A DNA stretch of 64,000 bases from Mesorhizobium sp. WSM3862 (lineage in GTDB: Bacteria > Pseudomonadota > Alphaproteobacteria > Rhizobiales > Rhizobiaceae): NCBI RefSeq assembly GCF_002294985.1, contig NZ_NSGE01000004.1, positions 558,001 through 622,000 of the forward strand, read 5' to 3'. The notes beneath the pieces are model-generated. The model was not told the origin of the DNA. It saw only the letters and a program-made list of their open reading frames with translations, and did no database searches. The first letter of the stretch is position 1, and each line of letters starts with the position of its first letter. Positions 7,635-16,174 of this stretch are shown one piece after another. The translations under genes and the position numbers were made by a program.

Positions 7635-8578
7635 CTCTGCTTCACCTTGTTGAGTGCCTTGACGTAGATGTTGGCAAGGCCGAACACCGCGACGAACAGG
7701 ACGATGGCGAAAGCCGAGGAATAGCCGGTGCGCCAGCTTTCGAAGGCCTGCCGCTTCAGCGTGATCGAGGCGACCTCGGTGGTCGAGCCCGGTCCGCCGC
7801 CGGTGAGCAGGTTGACCATGTCGAACATCTTGAAGTTCTCGATGCCGCGAAACAGCACCGCCAGCATGATGAAGGGCAGCGCCATCGGCAGGGTGATCGA
7901 CCAGAACTGCCGCCAGTTGGAGGCGCGGTCGACCTCGGCCGCTTCATAAATGTATTCTGGGATGGAGCGCAGGCCGGCGAGGCAGATCAGCATCACGTAA
8001 GGTGTCCACATCCATGTGTCGACGATGATGATCGCCCATGGCGCCAGCTCGACATTGGACAGCATCTGGACATTCGTCGGCGCGATGCCGGTGAGGAATG
8101 AGATGGCGTAGGCGAACAGCCCGATCTGCGGTTCGTAGAGGAAGCGCCAGAAATTGCCGACCACCGCCGGGGACAGCATCATCGGCACCAGGATGATCGT
8201 GGTCCAGAAGGCGTGGCCGCGGAATTTCCGGTCGATCAGCCAGGCGAGCGTGAAGCCGATCACCGTCTGCAGCAGGATGGTCCAGAAGACGAAATGCGCC
8301 GTCGTCTGCATGGCGATCCAGATATCCTGGTCGCCGAGGATGCGCCTGTAGTTGGAAAGCCCGAGATTCTTGACCACTTCGTTCGGGCGGTTGGCGCGGT
8401 AATTGGTGAAGGAGAGGTAGATCGCCCAGAACAGCGGGAAGATGTTGATGGCTAAAAGCAGAAGGATCGTCGGCGAAATGAACAGCCAGGCGAGGCCCTT
8501 GTCGCTGATGCCCCGGATCTTCCTGGCCAACGGCTCGGGTGTGGCCCGCGCAGCGTTGTCCGCAGTCCGATTGAGCAT
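7631..8578 (-). CDS. ABC transporter permease, MalF-type
   Basis: This inner-membrane permease (315 aa) starts with a cytoplasmic N-terminus, then FISPTILLLLAINIFPLFWA as the first membrane segment, and has the EAA loop YEAAEVDRASNWRQFW about two thirds along. The start ATG at 8578 has AGGA 6 nt upstream; an in-frame GTG at 8599 would add MTDAGLT and lacks a clear ribosome site. It lies about 100 bp after the binding-protein gene and overlaps the next permease by 4 bp. It pairs with the MalG-type permease to form the channel. Confidence 0.93.
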   Translation of the reverse strand: MLNRTADNAARATPEPLARKIRGISDKGLAWLFISPTILLLLAINIFPLFWAIYLSFTNYRANRPNEVVKNLGLSNYRRILGDQDIWIAMQTTAHFVFWTILLQTVIGFTLAWLIDRKFRGHAFWTTIILVPMMLSPAVVGNFWRFLYEPQIGLFAYAISFLTGIAPTNVQMLSNVELAPWAIIIVDTWMWTPYVMLICLAGLRSIPEYIYEAAEVDRASNWRQFWSITLPMALPFIMLAVLFRGIENFKMFDMVNLLTGGGPGSTTEVASITLKRQAFESWRTGYSSAFAIVLFVAVFGLANIYVKALNKVKQR

Positions 8579-8679
8579 GGTTAGTCCTGCATCGGTCACT
8601 GGTCAGCCTCGGCGATGAAATTTATCTGAACTGCGTCCCGTGCCTAGGCGGCACGGGACGCACCTGCTCGGGAGGAGCC

Positions 8680-10011
8680 TTACATCTTGCCGTCGTCCTG
8701 GAAGATCTGCGTCCAGTCCTTGACGAGGCCGTCGAGCGCATCCTTGGCCGAGCCCTGGCCGGCGACGACATAGTCGTGGAAGCGCTTCTGCGAGGCCTGC
8801 AGCAGCGGCGCGTAGCTCGGCTCTGCCCAGAAGTCCTTCACGATCGCCATGGAGTCGAGGAAGGCCTGCGCATAGGGCTGGCTGGACGGGAACTTCGGAT
8901 CCTTGACGACGGAATTCAGGCAGGAATAGCCGCCGAGCGACCACCACTTGGCCTGCACGTCCTTGTTGGCGAACCACTTGATGTATTTCAGCGCCGATTC
9001 CTGCTTGTCGGAGTAGGAAACCACCGAGATGCCCTGGCCGCCGAGCTGCGCGAACTGGTCGCCGTCGGGACCTTTCGGATTGGCGAAGTAACCGATCTTG
9101 TCGCCGCCGACATTCTCGTCCTTCTGGAGGCCGGGCCAGGTGAAGGCGAAGTTCATGTGCATCGCCACCTGGCCGGATTTGAAGGCATCGACGCCTTCGC
9201 CCATGTAGCTGTTGGAGGCGCCGGGCGGTGTGCAGCAATCATAGAGCGCCTTGTAGAATTCCAGCCCCTTCACCGACTTCTCGGAATTGACGAAGCCGTC
9301 CATCTCATAGGGCTTCTTCGGGTTCTCGTACTGGAAGCCGTAGCTGTAAAGCACGTCCATGGCGCCCATGGTGATGCCTTCGGAGCCGCGCTCGGTGTAG
9401 ATCGAGGCGCCATAGACGGTCTTGCCGTCGATCTGCCGCTTCTGGAAGAACTCGGCGATCTGCCTCAGCTGGTCGAAGGTCGTCGGCGGGGCGAGGTCCC
9501 AGCCATACTTCTCCTTGAACTCCTTCTGCAGTTCCGGCCGCGAGAACCAGTCTTTGCGATAGGTCCAGCCGACCACGTCGCCCATGGCCGGCAGCGCCCA
9601 GTAGTTCGGCGTGTTCTTCGGCCATTCGGAATAGCCGACGACGGTCGCCGGCACGAAGTCGTCCATGCTGATCTTCTCCTTGTCGAAGAAGTCGTTCAGC
9701 TTGACGTAATGACCGTTCTCGGCCGCGCCGCCGATCCACTGGCTGTCGCCGATGATCAGGTCGCAGAGCTTGCCGTGTGAGTTGAGCTCATTGAGGAAGC
9801 GGTCGGCATAGTTGGTCCACGGCACGAATTCGAACTTCATGCCGATGCCGGTTTCCTTGGTGAAGTCCTTGGACAATTCCACGAGCGCGTTGGCCGGATC
9901 CCAAGCCGCCCAGCAAAGCGTCAGGTCTTCCGCATGCGCCGCGTTCGAGACGGCGGTCGACGCGAGTGCCGCCGAGGCCAGTCCCAACGCCAGTTTCAAG
10001 GTCGATTTCAT
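8680..10011 (-). CDS. Periplasmic solute-binding protein of the carbohydrate ABC transporter
   Basis: This 443-aa extracellular solute-binding protein (family 1) starts with a Sec signal peptide (MKSTLKLALGLASAALASTA, cleavage probably after AHA). The mature protein begins EDLTLCWAAWDPANALVELS, with the usual layout of sugar-binding proteins and no lipobox cysteine. It is well conserved in style but its ligand cannot be read from the sequence. GGGAGG lies 6 nt before the ATG. It is first in the operon and is preceded by a region with three GTTTAGT half-sites. The mature part is smaller than I recall for the rhizobial glycerol-binding protein GlpV, so this is probably a different subfamily. 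Confidence 0.93.
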   Translation of the reverse strand: MKSTLKLALGLASAALASTAVSNAAHAEDLTLCWAAWDPANALVELSKDFTKETGIGMKFEFVPWTNYADRFLNELNSHGKLCDLIIGDSQWIGGAAENGHYVKLNDFFDKEKISMDDFVPATVVGYSEWPKNTPNYWALPAMGDVVGWTYRKDWFSRPELQKEFKEKYGWDLAPPTTFDQLRQIAEFFQKRQIDGKTVYGASIYTERGSEGITMGAMDVLYSYGFQYENPKKPYEMDGFVNSEKSVKGLEFYKALYDCCTPPGASNSYMGEGVDAFKSGQVAMHMNFAFTWPGLQKDENVGGDKIGYFANPKGPDGDQFAQLGGQGISVVSYSDKQESALKYIKWFANKDVQAKWWSLGGYSCLNSVVKDPKFPSSQPYAQAFLDSMAIVKDFWAEPSYAPLLQASQKRFHDYVVAGQGSAKDALDGLVKDWTQIFQDDGKM

Positions 10012-10112
10012 GCCTTACCTCCCATTTGCGAAACGCGTCCGGATGACGGTTTCAAAAGCCTCAACCTCGCTCCTCCGAGGGGCCTGAACATGGCGCGCGT
10101 CGCGCCGCCGAT

Positions 10113-10150
10113 GTTTAGTAATTTGTTTAGTGATGCTCTTTTTACTAAAC
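10113..10150. promoter_or_regulatory. Candidate operator: three GTTTAGT/ACTAAAC half-sites
   Basis: GTTTAGTA (10113-10120) and GTTTAGTG (10125-10132) form a direct repeat with a 12-bp period, and ACTAAAC (10144-10150) is the inverted half-site, 12 bp after the second copy. The element lies about 100 bp upstream of the binding-protein start in an otherwise AT-richer stretch. Sites of this look are common for ROK- and LacI-type sugar repressors in alphaproteobacteria, but no such regulator is encoded in the window. The function is inferred from symmetry and position. Confidence 0.55.
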
Positions 10151-10252
10151 AACGCAAGCGAATTCGTTGCTGCGCCGCAGCATGACGAAGGCGGTGCTTG
10201 AAATCGTTGGGAAATAACTGTCGGTGCCTTGGCGGCTCGTAGCTTCAGCCGG

Positions 10253-10942
10253 CTACTTGACGCTCTTCGGGCCCACCGTGACCGGCCGGATCCGCGGCGC
10301 CGGAGGCAGCAGCTCGCGGATGTCGGCAAAGGGGAAGACGGGCTCGAACCGAAACGCCTCGGCCAGCGCGCCGGGCGCGCCGTTGCATTGGCCGGCGCGG
10401 AACGCGTTCTGCATGCGTGCACCGTTGAGATAATGCTCGGGCCCCTGTGAGCGATGCGCGAGAATCGCCTGCCCCTTGAGGTCCCAGTGGCTGGAAATGT
10501 CGACGTAATGCGTCGGCGAGAAACCTGTGCCGCCGAGCGTGTCGGCATGCAGCACCGGTACCTCGAAGGACGCCGCGATGCGCACGCCATCCGACAGCGC
10601 GCGGTGGTCGCCGTGATAGTCGTTCGGCGCATGCGTGATCGCGAGGTCGGGTTGCACCTCGCCGATCAGCGCCTTCAGTGTGTCGATCAAAACGGCATCC
10701 GCAACCAGCGCCCCGTCGGGGAAACCGAGGAAACGCGGTGTGACGCCGAGCAGGCCGGCCGCCTCGGTCGCTTCCTCGCGCCGCGTTTTGACAAGCGACT
10801 TCGGATCGCCCTTGCCGCCCTTGGCTCCGTCCGTGGCTATCGCAAAAGTCAGCTCTGCGCCTAGCGCGGCGTAGGCGGCCAGCGTACCGAACATGAATAT
10901 CTCGATATCGTCGGGATGAGCCCCCAGCGCCAGTATCTTCAC
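10253..10942 (-). CDS. PIG-L/LmbE family deacetylase
   Basis: This 229-aa zinc-dependent N-acetyl-sugar deacetylase-like protein has the metal motif AHPDD near residues 8-12 and a second His/Asp cluster, NDYHGDHRA, around residue 115. Substrates of the family include GlcNAc conjugates, and the one here is unknown. The start is the GTG at 10942 (VKILALGAHPDD), with GGGAG 7 nt upstream; a longer frame to 11005 would run into the divergent gene. It lies upstream of the ABC operon on the same strand, 241 bp away, and may belong to a separate unit. Its start is only 23 bp from the divergent EamA gene. Confidence 0.85.
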   Translation of the reverse strand: MKILALGAHPDDIEIFMFGTLAAYAALGAELTFAIATDGAKGGKGDPKSLVKTRREEATEAAGLLGVTPRFLGFPDGALVADAVLIDTLKALIGEVQPDLAITHAPNDYHGDHRALSDGVRIAASFEVPVLHADTLGGTGFSPTHYVDISSHWDLKGQAILAHRSQGPEHYLNGARMQNAFRAGQCNGAPGALAEAFRFEPVFPFADIRELLPPAPRIRPVTVGPKSVK

Positions 10943-10965
10943 TTCTTTTCTCCCGGATATGGAAC

Positions 10966-11856
10966 GTGCCGAACGGAATCCTGCTCGCCTTCGTCGCCTA
11001 TGCAAGCTATTCGTGGAGCGATGCCGTCATCAAGAGCCTGGGCGGGCAGTTCACCGTCTTCGAGATCGGCTTCTTCGTAACCTTGTTTGCCGGCTGTTTC
11101 CTGTTCTTCACAAGGCCTGCCGATGAGCGCTGGCGCGACTTCTGGCGCACCAGCCGGCCCTGGGCCGTGCAGGCCCGCGCCTGGGCAGGCATCGCATCGG
11201 GCGTGCTCAGCGTCTATGCCTTCACCACCATTCCGCTGGCGGAAGTCTACGCGTTGATTTTCCTGGCGCCGTTGTTCGTCACCATCCTCTCCACTCTCAT
11301 CCTGAAGGAGAAGGTTGGGCCCTGGCGATGGCTCGCCGTGGTCGCCGGCTTTGCCGGCGTCATGCTGGTCGTCAGGCCGGGTTTCCGCGAACTTCATCTC
11401 GGCCACCTCGCGGCCTTTGCCATCGCCTTTCTTGCCGCCACCAGCGTCATCCTGATGCGGTCGCTGGCGCAGCAGGAGAAGCGCACGACGATGCTCGGCG
11501 TGCTTGTCGGCTACGGCCTGCTCTTCAATGGCCTCGGTGTGGCGGCAACGTCGTTCACCTTGCCGGATGGCAATCAGCTGATCTGGCTGGTCATGGCCGG
11601 CGCCTTCACCGCCGGCGGTCAGCTGTTGCAGCTTCTCGCGGCCAAATACGCGCCCGCCAACCGGATCGCGCCGACGCATTATTCACAGATCGTCTGGGCG
11701 GTGGTGCTGGGCTCGTTGTTCTTCCGGGAAGATCCCGACCTGCTGACGCTGGCCGGCCTTGCGGTGCTCGGCGCCTCGGGCCTGCTGACCATGGTTCGCG
11801 AGGAGGTACGGCTGGGCACCGTGCGCTTGAACCCGTTCACGCGCACCAGGCTTTAG
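10966..11856 (+). CDS. EamA/DMT family transporter
   Basis: This 296-aa inner-membrane protein has about ten hydrophobic helices in two EamA repeats (residues about 3-130 and 145-275), typical of drug/metabolite exporters. Motifs are AEVYALIFLAPLFVTILSTL and ILKEKVGPWRWLAVVAGF at the end of the first repeat, and APTHYSQIVWAVVLG in the second. The start is GTG at 10966 (PNGILLAFVAYASYSWSD), with only a weak GGAA upstream; the nearby ATG at 10959 is out of frame. The substrate is unknown. It starts 23 bp from the divergent deacetylase gene, so their promoters must overlap the coding regions or lie inside them. Confidence 0.85.
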   Translation: MPNGILLAFVAYASYSWSDAVIKSLGGQFTVFEIGFFVTLFAGCFLFFTRPADERWRDFWRTSRPWAVQARAWAGIASGVLSVYAFTTIPLAEVYALIFLAPLFVTILSTLILKEKVGPWRWLAVVAGFAGVMLVVRPGFRELHLGHLAAFAIAFLAATSVILMRSLAQQEKRTTMLGVLVGYGLLFNGLGVAATSFTLPDGNQLIWLVMAGAFTAGGQLLQLLAAKYAPANRIAPTHYSQIVWAVVLGSLFFREDPDLLTLAGLAVLGASGLLTMVREEVRLGTVRLNPFTRTRL

Positions 11857-11908
11857 GCAATTCCGGGACAGGTTGCGCGCTCACCGTGGCCGCTGATATG
11901 CGGACGCC

Positions 11909-14371
11909 ATGAACAGAGGAATTTTGCCGGAACTCCCGGTATCCGCCGTGCTGCCGGTGCTCGGCGAGGCGCTCGCCGGGCGCAACAGCGCCGTGCTGGT
12001 GGCGCCGCCCGGTGCCGGCAAGACGACGCTGGTGCCGCTGGCGCTGCTCGACGCGCCCTGGCTCGGCGAAGGCAGGATCGTGCTGCTGGAGCCGCGTAGG
12101 CTGGCAGCCCGCGCCGCCGCCCGTCGCATGGCCGAGCTTGTCGGCGAGGAGCCGGGTGGTACAGTCGGCTACGCGATGCGCATGGAGAACCGCACTTCAG
12201 CGCGGACAAAGATCCTCGTCGTCACCGAAGGCGTGCTGTCGCGCATGATCCTCGACGATCCCGAACTGCCCGGCGTTGCGGCGGTGATCTTCGATGAATT
12301 CCACGAGCGTTCGCTCGACGGCGATTTCGGCCTCGCGCTGGCGCTCGATGTTCAGGGCGCGCTGAGGCCGGATCTGCGCCTGCTGGTGATGTCGGCGACG
12401 CTCGACGGCGCGCGCGTCGCAAAACTACTGGCGGGGGCGCCGGTGATCGAAAGTGAGGGCCGCGCCTTCCCGGTCGACATCCGCTATGACGAGCGGCCGG
12501 CCGGCATGGCGGTCGAGGACGCGATGGCCAAGGCGCTTCGCTCGGCTTTAGCCGCCGAGCAGGGCAGCGTGCTCGCTTTCCTGCCCGGACAGCGCGAGAT
12601 CGAGCGCACCGCAGAGCGGCTCGAAGACCGCCTCGGTGCCGATACCGACATCGTTCCGCTCTATGGCCAGTTGGACAACAGGGCGCAGGATGCCGCGATC
12701 AAGCCGGCGCCGGCTGGCCGCCGAAAAGTGGTGCTGGCGACCTCGATCGCCGAGACCTCGATCACCATCGACGGCGTGCGCGTCGTCATCGATTGCGGCC
12801 TATCGCGCCTGCCGCGCTACGAGCCGGCAAGCGGCCTGACCCGGCTGGAAACGGTGCGCGTCAGCAAGGCTTCCGCCGATCAGCGGGCCGGCCGCGCCGG
12901 ACGAACGCAGCCGGGCGTCGCCATCCGGCTATGGCGTGCCGAGCAGACGGCGGCGCTTCCCGCCTTTACGCCGCCGGAAATCCTCGAGGCTGACCTTTCC
13001 GGCGTGTTGCTCGACTGCGCCGCTTTCGGCATCGCCGATCCGTCGAGCCTGTCCTTCCTCGACCCGCCGCCGGCGCCGGCGCTCAACGAAGCGAGGGTCT
13101 TGCTCAAAGCGCTGCATGCAATCGATGACGCCGGCCGCTTGACGGAGGCGGGCGCGGCGATGCGCAAGCTTGCCCTGCCGGTGCGGCTCGCGCACATGGT
13201 GGCGGAAGCGGCTGAGATCGGGCAGGCGCAGGAAGCGGCGATGCTTGCCGTGCTTTTGACGGAGCGCGGGCTTGGCGGCGACAGCGCCGACCTCGAACGG
13301 CGGCTGATCCGCTTCCGCGCCGAAAAATCGCCGCGCGCCGATGCCGCCCGGCAACTTGCCGCACGCCTGGCCAAGCAGGCAGGCGGGGCAAGGGCAGACA
13401 CGCCAGCCGCGCCCGGTGCCTTGCTGATCCATGCCTGGCCGGATCGTGTCGCCAGAGCCCGCGGCGAGCGCGGCCGCTTCGTGCTCGCCAACGGTTCCGG
13501 CGCGATGGTCGACGCCGCCGATCCGCTTGCCGGCGAGAGCTGGCTGGTCGTCGCCGATCTGCAGGGCAAGGCGCAGAATGCCCGCATCACCGCCGCCGCG
13601 CCCGTCGACGAGGCTCTTATCCGCACCGCGCTTGCCGACCGCATCGAGACGAAGCGCGAGACGAGTTTCGACCGCGAGCGCCGCGCCGTGCGCGTGCGCG
13701 AGACGGCGCGGCTCGGCGCCATCACCCTTTCCGAGCGCATGCTGCCCGCACCTTCCGGTGCCGAGGCCGATCGGGCCATGCTGGACGCCTTGCGCGAGCA
13801 CGGTCTGTCGCTGCTCGACTGGGGCAAGGAGGCGGAAACGCTGCGCCAGCGGCTCGGCTGGCTCTATCGCGGCCTCGGCGCGCCGTGGCCCGACGTCTCG
13901 GACCAGGCGCTTCTCGGCCGTCTCGACGACTGGCTGCTGCCTTTCCTTGCCGGCGATGCCTCCTTCGCGGCGATCAGGCTGGCGGCGCTTGCAGCAGGCC
14001 TGATGTCCCTGGTCCCACACGATCTGCAGCGCAAAGTCGACGCGCTGGCGCCGACCCATTTCGACGCGCCCTCGGGCAGCCATGTGCCGATCCGCTATGA
14101 TGGCGAATGGCCGGTGCTGGCGATCCGCGTGCAGGAGCTGTTCGGCCTCGATCGCCATCCTTCGATCGCGGGCGGTACGGTGCCGCTGACTCTGGAGCTG
14201 TTGTCGCCGGCACATCGCCCGATCCAGACGACGCGCGATCTGCCCGGCTTCTGGCGCGGCTCGTGGGCGGATGTGCGCACCGATATGCGCGGCCGCTATC
14301 CCAAGCACGTCTGGCCGGAAAACCCGCTGCTGGCGGCCGCCACCAGCCGCGCCAAGCCGCGCGGGACATAG
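11909..14371 (+). CDS. hrpB: ATP-dependent helicase HrpB
   Basis: This 820-aa DEAH-box-like helicase has Walker A APPGAGKTTLVP (residues 32-43), the motif II variant DEFHERS (129-135), motif III MSATLDG, motif VI QRAGRAGR, and the HrpB-specific C-terminal region ending in the conserved TDMRGRYPKHVWPENPL. The length matches the family (about 810-850). HrpB proteins are widespread in proteobacteria, and their RNA target is poorly defined. It starts 52 bp after the EamA gene and could share its transcript. The codon use is like its neighbours. Confidence 0.95.
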   Translation: MNRGILPELPVSAVLPVLGEALAGRNSAVLVAPPGAGKTTLVPLALLDAPWLGEGRIVLLEPRRLAARAAARRMAELVGEEPGGTVGYAMRMENRTSARTKILVVTEGVLSRMILDDPELPGVAAVIFDEFHERSLDGDFGLALALDVQGALRPDLRLLVMSATLDGARVAKLLAGAPVIESEGRAFPVDIRYDERPAGMAVEDAMAKALRSALAAEQGSVLAFLPGQREIERTAERLEDRLGADTDIVPLYGQLDNRAQDAAIKPAPAGRRKVVLATSIAETSITIDGVRVVIDCGLSRLPRYEPASGLTRLETVRVSKASADQRAGRAGRTQPGVAIRLWRAEQTAALPAFTPPEILEADLSGVLLDCAAFGIADPSSLSFLDPPPAPALNEARVLLKALHAIDDAGRLTEAGAAMRKLALPVRLAHMVAEAAEIGQAQEAAMLAVLLTERGLGGDSADLERRLIRFRAEKSPRADAARQLAARLAKQAGGARADTPAAPGALLIHAWPDRVARARGERGRFVLANGSGAMVDAADPLAGESWLVVADLQGKAQNARITAAAPVDEALIRTALADRIETKRETSFDRERRAVRVRETARLGAITLSERMLPAPSGAEADRAMLDALREHGLSLLDWGKEAETLRQRLGWLYRGLGAPWPDVSDQALLGRLDDWLLPFLAGDASFAAIRLAALAAGLMSLVPHDLQRKVDALAPTHFDAPSGSHVPIRYDGEWPVLAIRVQELFGLDRHPSIAGGTVPLTLELLSPAHRPIQTTRDLPGFWRGSWADVRTDMRGRYPKHVWPENPLLAAATSRAKPRGT

Positions 14372-14445
14372 GTTCGTGCCGCTTTCGGCGGGCCATTCGC
14401 GTTAGTGGGCAACGTGCGTTGGCGATTGGCGCAATCGCCCATCAC

Positions 14446-14626
14446 TTCGTCATCCACCGGCGGAGCAAGGAGCGAAGCGACGCGCGTAGACCCGAGGATC
14501 CATTCCGTTACCTTGACCGTAAAATGCAGCGGAACAGAATTCTGAACCATCGCAGAGCTTCGAAGTCACGGAATGGATCCTCGGGTCTGCGCTCCGCTTC
14601 GCGTCGCTCCGCCCGTGGATGACGAA
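14446..14626. repeat. Long imperfect inverted repeat (about 60-bp arms)
   Basis: The left arm (14446-14508) runs from TTCGTCATCCAC to GAGGATCCATTCCGT and the right arm (14568-14626) is its near-complete reverse complement, from ACGGAATGGATCC to GTGGATGACGAA. The roughly 60-nt middle is unpaired. Both arms are G+C-rich, with GGAGC/GCGAAGCG runs. There is no ORF with coding character. It fills most of the 383-bp gap between hrpB and actS and looks like a rhizobial intergenic mosaic/palindromic element; RNA from either strand would fold into one long hairpin. Confidence 0.85.
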
Positions 14627-14753
14627 ATCGCGAGGGGCCTCGGCCAATCATCAAGCGCTCATGATGGCGAACCGAAACAACGGCCGCTGACGGGTCAAGT
14701 CGCCGTCACAGCGCTACTAGCGCTCACCCTCCTGCGGCTATAATCGTAAGTCG

Positions 14754-16079
14754 ATGATCAATATCCTACGCGCGCCCGATTCCCAGCAGAGCCAGCGGCT
14801 GCGGCTCAACACGCTGATCCGCCTGCGCTGGCTGGCCATCGTCGGCCAGAGCATCGCGGTGCTCGTCGTCGCCTACGGGCTGAAATTCCCGCTTCCGGTC
14901 TCGCTGTGCTTCGCGCTCATCGCCTGCTCGGCCTGGATGAACCTCTGGCTCACCTTCCGCTATCCCGCGGCGCATCGGCTGACCCCGCTCTCGGCCTTCG
15001 TCATCCTCACCATCGACAGCCTGCAGCTCGCCGGCCTGCTCTACATGACCGGCGGCCTGACCAATCCGTTTTCGGTCCTGCTCTCGGTGCCCGTCGTCAT
15101 TTCCGCCGCATCACTGCCGCTGCGCCTCACCGCGGTGCTCGGCGCGCTGGTTATCGCGGCGGCCACGCTGCTTGTGTTCTTCCATCTGCCGCTGCCCTGG
15201 TACGAGGGCGCGCCGCTGTCGATGCCCTTCATCTATGTCGCCGGCATGTGGATGGCGGTGTTCGCCTCGATCGCCTTCACCGCGATTTACGCCTTCCGCG
15301 TCGCGGCCGAGGCACGCCTGCTCGCCAACGCGCTCGCCGCCACCGAGCTGGTGCTGCAGCGCGAGCAGCATCTTTCGGCGCTCGACGGCCTCGCGGCGGC
15401 CGCCGCGCATGAGCTCGGCACACCTTTGGCCACCATCACCGTCGTCGCCAAGGAAATGGAAAAGGCGCTGGGCGAAGATCCGAAATTCAGCGAGGACGTG
15501 AAGCTGCTGCGCTCGCAAAGCGAGCGTTGCCGCGAGATCCTGAAGCGGCTGACCAGCCTGTCCTCGGAAGGCGAGGCGCATCTTTCGCGCCTGCCGCTGA
15601 CCTCGCTGGTCGAGGAAGTGACGGCGCCGCACCGCGACTTCGGCATCTCGATCCGGCTGCGCCCCGGCGAGCGCATCGGCCCGGAGCCGGTCGGGCAGCG
15701 CAGCCCGGGCGTCATCTACGGGCTCGGCAATCTGGTCGAGAACGCCGTCGACTTCGCCAAGGACACGGTCACCGTCAGCTGGAACTGGGACAATGAGGAG
15801 GTCTCCTTCTCCATCATCGACGACGGGCCGGGCTTCCCGCCGGAAATCATCGACCGCATCGGCGAGCCCTATATGTCGACGCGCCAGGGGACAGAGGCCG
15901 GCGGCGGCCTCGGGCTCGGGCTTTTCATCGCCAAGACGTTGCTGGAGCGCTCGGGCGCGACGATCGATTTTCGCAATTCGAGCGGGCTCGGCGAGGGGGC
16001 GGTGGTGCAGATCACCTGGCCCCGCGGCGTCTTCCTCAATCCCGAGCATGCCCCGGGCACCGCATTCGACAATGCGTGA
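14754..16079 (+). CDS. actS: Redox sensor histidine kinase ActS/RegB/PrrB
   Basis: This 441-aa membrane kinase phosphorylates the response regulator encoded next. Its N-terminal half has about six membrane segments and the quinone-binding motif GGLTNPF (residues 100-106). The dimerisation box AAAHELGTPLATI holds His219, and Cys259 in RSQSERCREIL is the redox-active cysteine position of RegB. The ATP-binding part has NLVENAVDF, DDGPGFPPE and GGLGLGLFIAK. In alphaproteobacteria this pair controls energy, carbon and nitrogen metabolism in response to redox state, and acid tolerance in Sinorhizobium. No senC-like gene is beside it. Confidence 0.95.
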   Translation: MINILRAPDSQQSQRLRLNTLIRLRWLAIVGQSIAVLVVAYGLKFPLPVSLCFALIACSAWMNLWLTFRYPAAHRLTPLSAFVILTIDSLQLAGLLYMTGGLTNPFSVLLSVPVVISAASLPLRLTAVLGALVIAAATLLVFFHLPLPWYEGAPLSMPFIYVAGMWMAVFASIAFTAIYAFRVAAEARLLANALAATELVLQREQHLSALDGLAAAAAHELGTPLATITVVAKEMEKALGEDPKFSEDVKLLRSQSERCREILKRLTSLSSEGEAHLSRLPLTSLVEEVTAPHRDFGISIRLRPGERIGPEPVGQRSPGVIYGLGNLVENAVDFAKDTVTVSWNWDNEEVSFSIIDDGPGFPPEIIDRIGEPYMSTRQGTEAGGGLGLGLFIAKTLLERSGATIDFRNSSGLGEGAVVQITWPRGVFLNPEHAPGTAFDNA

Positions 16080-16174
16080 GCCTATGCATTTGGCGCATGG
16101 CAGCTTTGTTGCCGGCTGTAAAAATTGGACATTGCAGTTGCAGAATTGTATCTGCGTAAAAGTAAGGCAGTAGG

